From an uncultured Clostridia bacterium (GTDB taxonomy: Bacteria; Bacillota; Clostridia; Lachnospirales; Lachnospiraceae), in contig CAMHMG010000149.1 of NCBI GenBank assembly GCA_946186175.1, positions 1 to 7,484 of the forward strand: a stretch of DNA of 7,484 bases, in the 5' to 3' direction. The translations under genes were made by a program, and so were the position numbers. Positions 6,012-7,484 of the stretch are shown piece after piece (position 1 is the stretch's first letter; each line of letters begins with the position of its first letter). The notes beneath the pieces were generated by a model. That model did no database searches, had not been told where the DNA came from, and saw nothing but the letters and a program-made list of their open reading frames with translations.

Positions 6012-6172
6012 TGTGAATACAGTGCTCCTATTTTTCAAGAGGACCCTTTGCAACCGTCGGTACTTAACGAATGTAATGAGTTTAGTACCGTTACGCTTGC
6101 AACGGAGCGAAAGCGTGTCCTATTTGAAAAATATGGACACTATATTCGCAGCGTACCCGGGCTGTATTCACA
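6012..6172. repeat. Structured repeat element, copy 2 (atpA-atpG gap)
   Basis: A 161-bp unit closed by TGTGAATACAG (6012-6022) and CTGTATTCACA (6162-6172), an 11-bp perfect pair. Inside, a long interrupted stem forms from TCC (6026-6028 with GGA 6135-6137), TATTTTTCAA (6029-6038 with 6124-6133) and AGGAC (6040-6044 with GTCCT 6117-6121). It leads into the core GACCCTTTGCAA (6042-6053) and GAGCGAAAGCGTGTC (6105-6119). The two core halves are separated by 51 nt containing a further hairpin CGGTACT/AGTACCG (6058-6064 with 6084-6090); copy 1 has only 2 nt there. ACGCTT/AAGCGT (6093-6098 with 6111-6116) is an alternative pairing. Confidence 0.72.
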
Positions 6173-6192
6173 ACGTCGCCTTTATAAGACGT

Positions 6193-7484
6193 CTAGCGTT
6201 GCTCTTTGTAAGAGGTAATAGCCTCATTAAGCATCTTCTCGATTTCTTCCGTAAGCTTCTTCTCCTCGCGTATCTTATTGAATATCTCAGGATACTGCGC
6301 ATCCACATAATCGAAAAGTCCTGCCTCGAAATCAAGTATCTCATCTACCGGCACATCAAGTAGATATCTCTTTGTAGCTGCGTAAATGATAACAACCTGC
6401 TTTTCAACCGCCATCGGCTTATACTGTGGCTGCTTAAGGATCTCTTTGATTCTTTCACCCTGTTCAAGACGTTCCTTTGTATCCGCATCAAGTTCTGAAC
6501 CAAACTGTGAGAAAGCTGCAAGCTCTCTATACTGAGCAAGCTCTGTACGGATAGGAGAAGCGATCTTCTTCATAGCTCCGATCTGTGCGGCACCACCAAC
6601 TCGGGATACTGAAAGACCAGCATTGATAGCCGGACGGAAACCTGAGTTGAACATCTCTGTCTCAAGGTAAATCTGACCGTCTGTAATTGAGATTACATTG
6701 GTAGGGATGTAAGCAGATACGTCACCTGCCTGAGTCTCTATGATAGGAAGTGCGGTAAGTGAACCTCCTCCCAATTCATCATTTAACTTTGCTGCACGCT
6801 CAAGAAGTCTTGAGTGTAAGTAGAATACATCACCGGGATAAGCCTCACGTCCAGGCGGTCTACGAAGCAGCAACGAGAGTGTACGGTAAGCTGTAGCATG
6901 TTTTGACAAGTCATCGTAGATAACAAGTACATCCTTACCTTCCTCCATCCACTCTTCACCGATAGCACAACCTGCATACGGTGCGATATACTGTAACGGT
7001 GCAAGTTCTGAAGCAGTCGAAGCAACTACTGTCGTATAATCCATAGCACCATATTCATTAAGGGACTTAACGATATTGGCAACTGTTGATGCCTTCTGTC
7101 CGATGGCAACATAGATACAGTTAACTCCCTGTCCCTTCTGATTGATTATTGTATCAATGGCAATCGCAGTCTTACCTGTCTGACGGTCACCGATGATAAG
7201 CTCTCGCTGTCCTCTTCCGATAGGAACCATGGCGTCAATAGCCTTGATACCTGTCTGAAGCGGTGTATCAACCGACTTACGAGAGATAACACCTGAAGCC
7301 ACTCTCTCGATAGGTCTTGACTTGTCTGTCTTGATAGGTCCCTTTCCGTCGATCGGCTGTCCGAGTGCATTAACTACACGTCCAAGCATTGCATCACCAA
7401 CCGGGACTGTCGCGACACGACCTGTCGTCTTAACGGTATCTCCTTCGCTGATATTCTTATTAGCAGAAAGTAATACGGCACCAA
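6193..7484 (-). CDS. atpA: F-type ATP synthase alpha subunit, partial (N terminus outside window)
   Basis: Non-catalytic nucleotide-binding subunit alternating with beta in the F1 head. The last 429 codons are present, ending in TAG at 6193; with a family length near 500-505, roughly 70-75 N-terminal residues lie beyond the right edge. Visible: GDTVKTTGRVATVPVGDAMLGR at the cut end of the barrel region (broken here only by the window), P-loop GDRQTGKT (DNA 7168-7191), VLVIYDDLSKHATAYR Walker B region, GREAYPGDVFYLHSRLLERA, the SRVGGAAQIGAMK segment, and a helical C terminus ending TSYKEQR. All expected motifs are intact. It is followed by atpG after a 314-bp gap. Confidence 0.99.
   Translation of the reverse strand, partial: GAVLLSANKNISEGDTVKTTGRVATVPVGDAMLGRVVNALGQPIDGKGPIKTDKSRPIERVASGVISRKSVDTPLQTGIKAIDAMVPIGRGQRELIIGDRQTGKTAIAIDTIINQKGQGVNCIYVAIGQKASTVANIVKSLNEYGAMDYTTVVASTASELAPLQYIAPYAGCAIGEEWMEEGKDVLVIYDDLSKHATAYRTLSLLLRRPPGREAYPGDVFYLHSRLLERAAKLNDELGGGSLTALPIIETQAGDVSAYIPTNVISITDGQIYLETEMFNSGFRPAINAGLSVSRVGGAAQIGAMKKIASPIRTELAQYRELAAFSQFGSELDADTKERLEQGERIKEILKQPQYKPMAVEKQVVIIYAATKRYLLDVPVDEILDFEAGLFDYVDAQYPEIFNKIREEKKLTEEIEKMLNEAITSYKEQR

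Larger units (their letters stand above)
5879..6192 (-). other. Unusually long atpA-atpG intergenic region (314 bp), no gene seen
   Basis: No coding region is convincing on either strand. It consists of about 65 nt of atpG leader with the GAGGTGA ribosome site, then two adjoining inverted-repeat units (5948-6010 and 6011-6172) that use the same CTGTGAATACAG-type arm, then about 20 nt to the atpA stop. No terminator with a U-run in the atp direction and no clear minus-strand promoter was found. Confidence 0.7.

Noticed and set aside
5950..6363. 137-codon open frame on the plus strand across the atpA-atpG gap
   Set aside because: About 55% of it is antisense to atpA and the rest is repeat sequence; no ribosome site and no recognisable protein character.

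Overview
The window looks like a chromosomal segment from a low-to-moderate GC Firmicute, most likely a Clostridia/Lachnospiraceae-type anaerobe. This rests on the protein sequences (Clostridia-like F1 subunits, a type 2 isoleucyl-tRNA synthetase), strong AAGGAG-type ribosome sites and near-consensus sigma-A promoters. The genus is inferred, not proven.

Layout. Positions 1-1684 hold the first 561 codons of ileS on the minus strand, which runs off the left edge. Positions 1685-2010 are a divergent control region: a TTGACA-17-TAGAAT promoter drives ileS leftward and a TTGACA-17-TATAAT promoter drives a short secreted-protein gene (2011-2688) rightward. A perfect 15-bp hairpin (2695-2728) lies between that gene and the convergent end of atpC. 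From 2733 to the right edge runs the distal part of an F-type ATP synthase operon on the minus strand. In transcription order it is atpA (alpha, 5' end outside the window), atpG (gamma), atpD (beta) and atpC (epsilon). Together with subunits presumably encoded beyond the right edge, these make the catalytic head and central rotor stalk that couple ion flow to ATP synthesis or hydrolysis.

The genes are conserved housekeeping genes; the oddity is between them. The atpA-atpG gap is 314 bp and the atpG-atpD gap 399 bp, far longer than usual in an atp operon, and neither holds a convincing gene. Each contains an inverted-repeat-bounded element. The two elements share a bipartite core in the same orientation, GACC(G/C)TTTGCAA ... 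GAGCGAAAGCGTGTC. The sequences flanking the core differ between the copies yet pair with each other in both. That pattern suggests a structured repeat family (RNA element or MITE-like palindromic unit) inside the operon. The 101-bp atpD-atpC gap also holds a perfect 10-bp inverted repeat, unrelated in sequence. These intergenic elements are the best candidates for something undescribed in this window.
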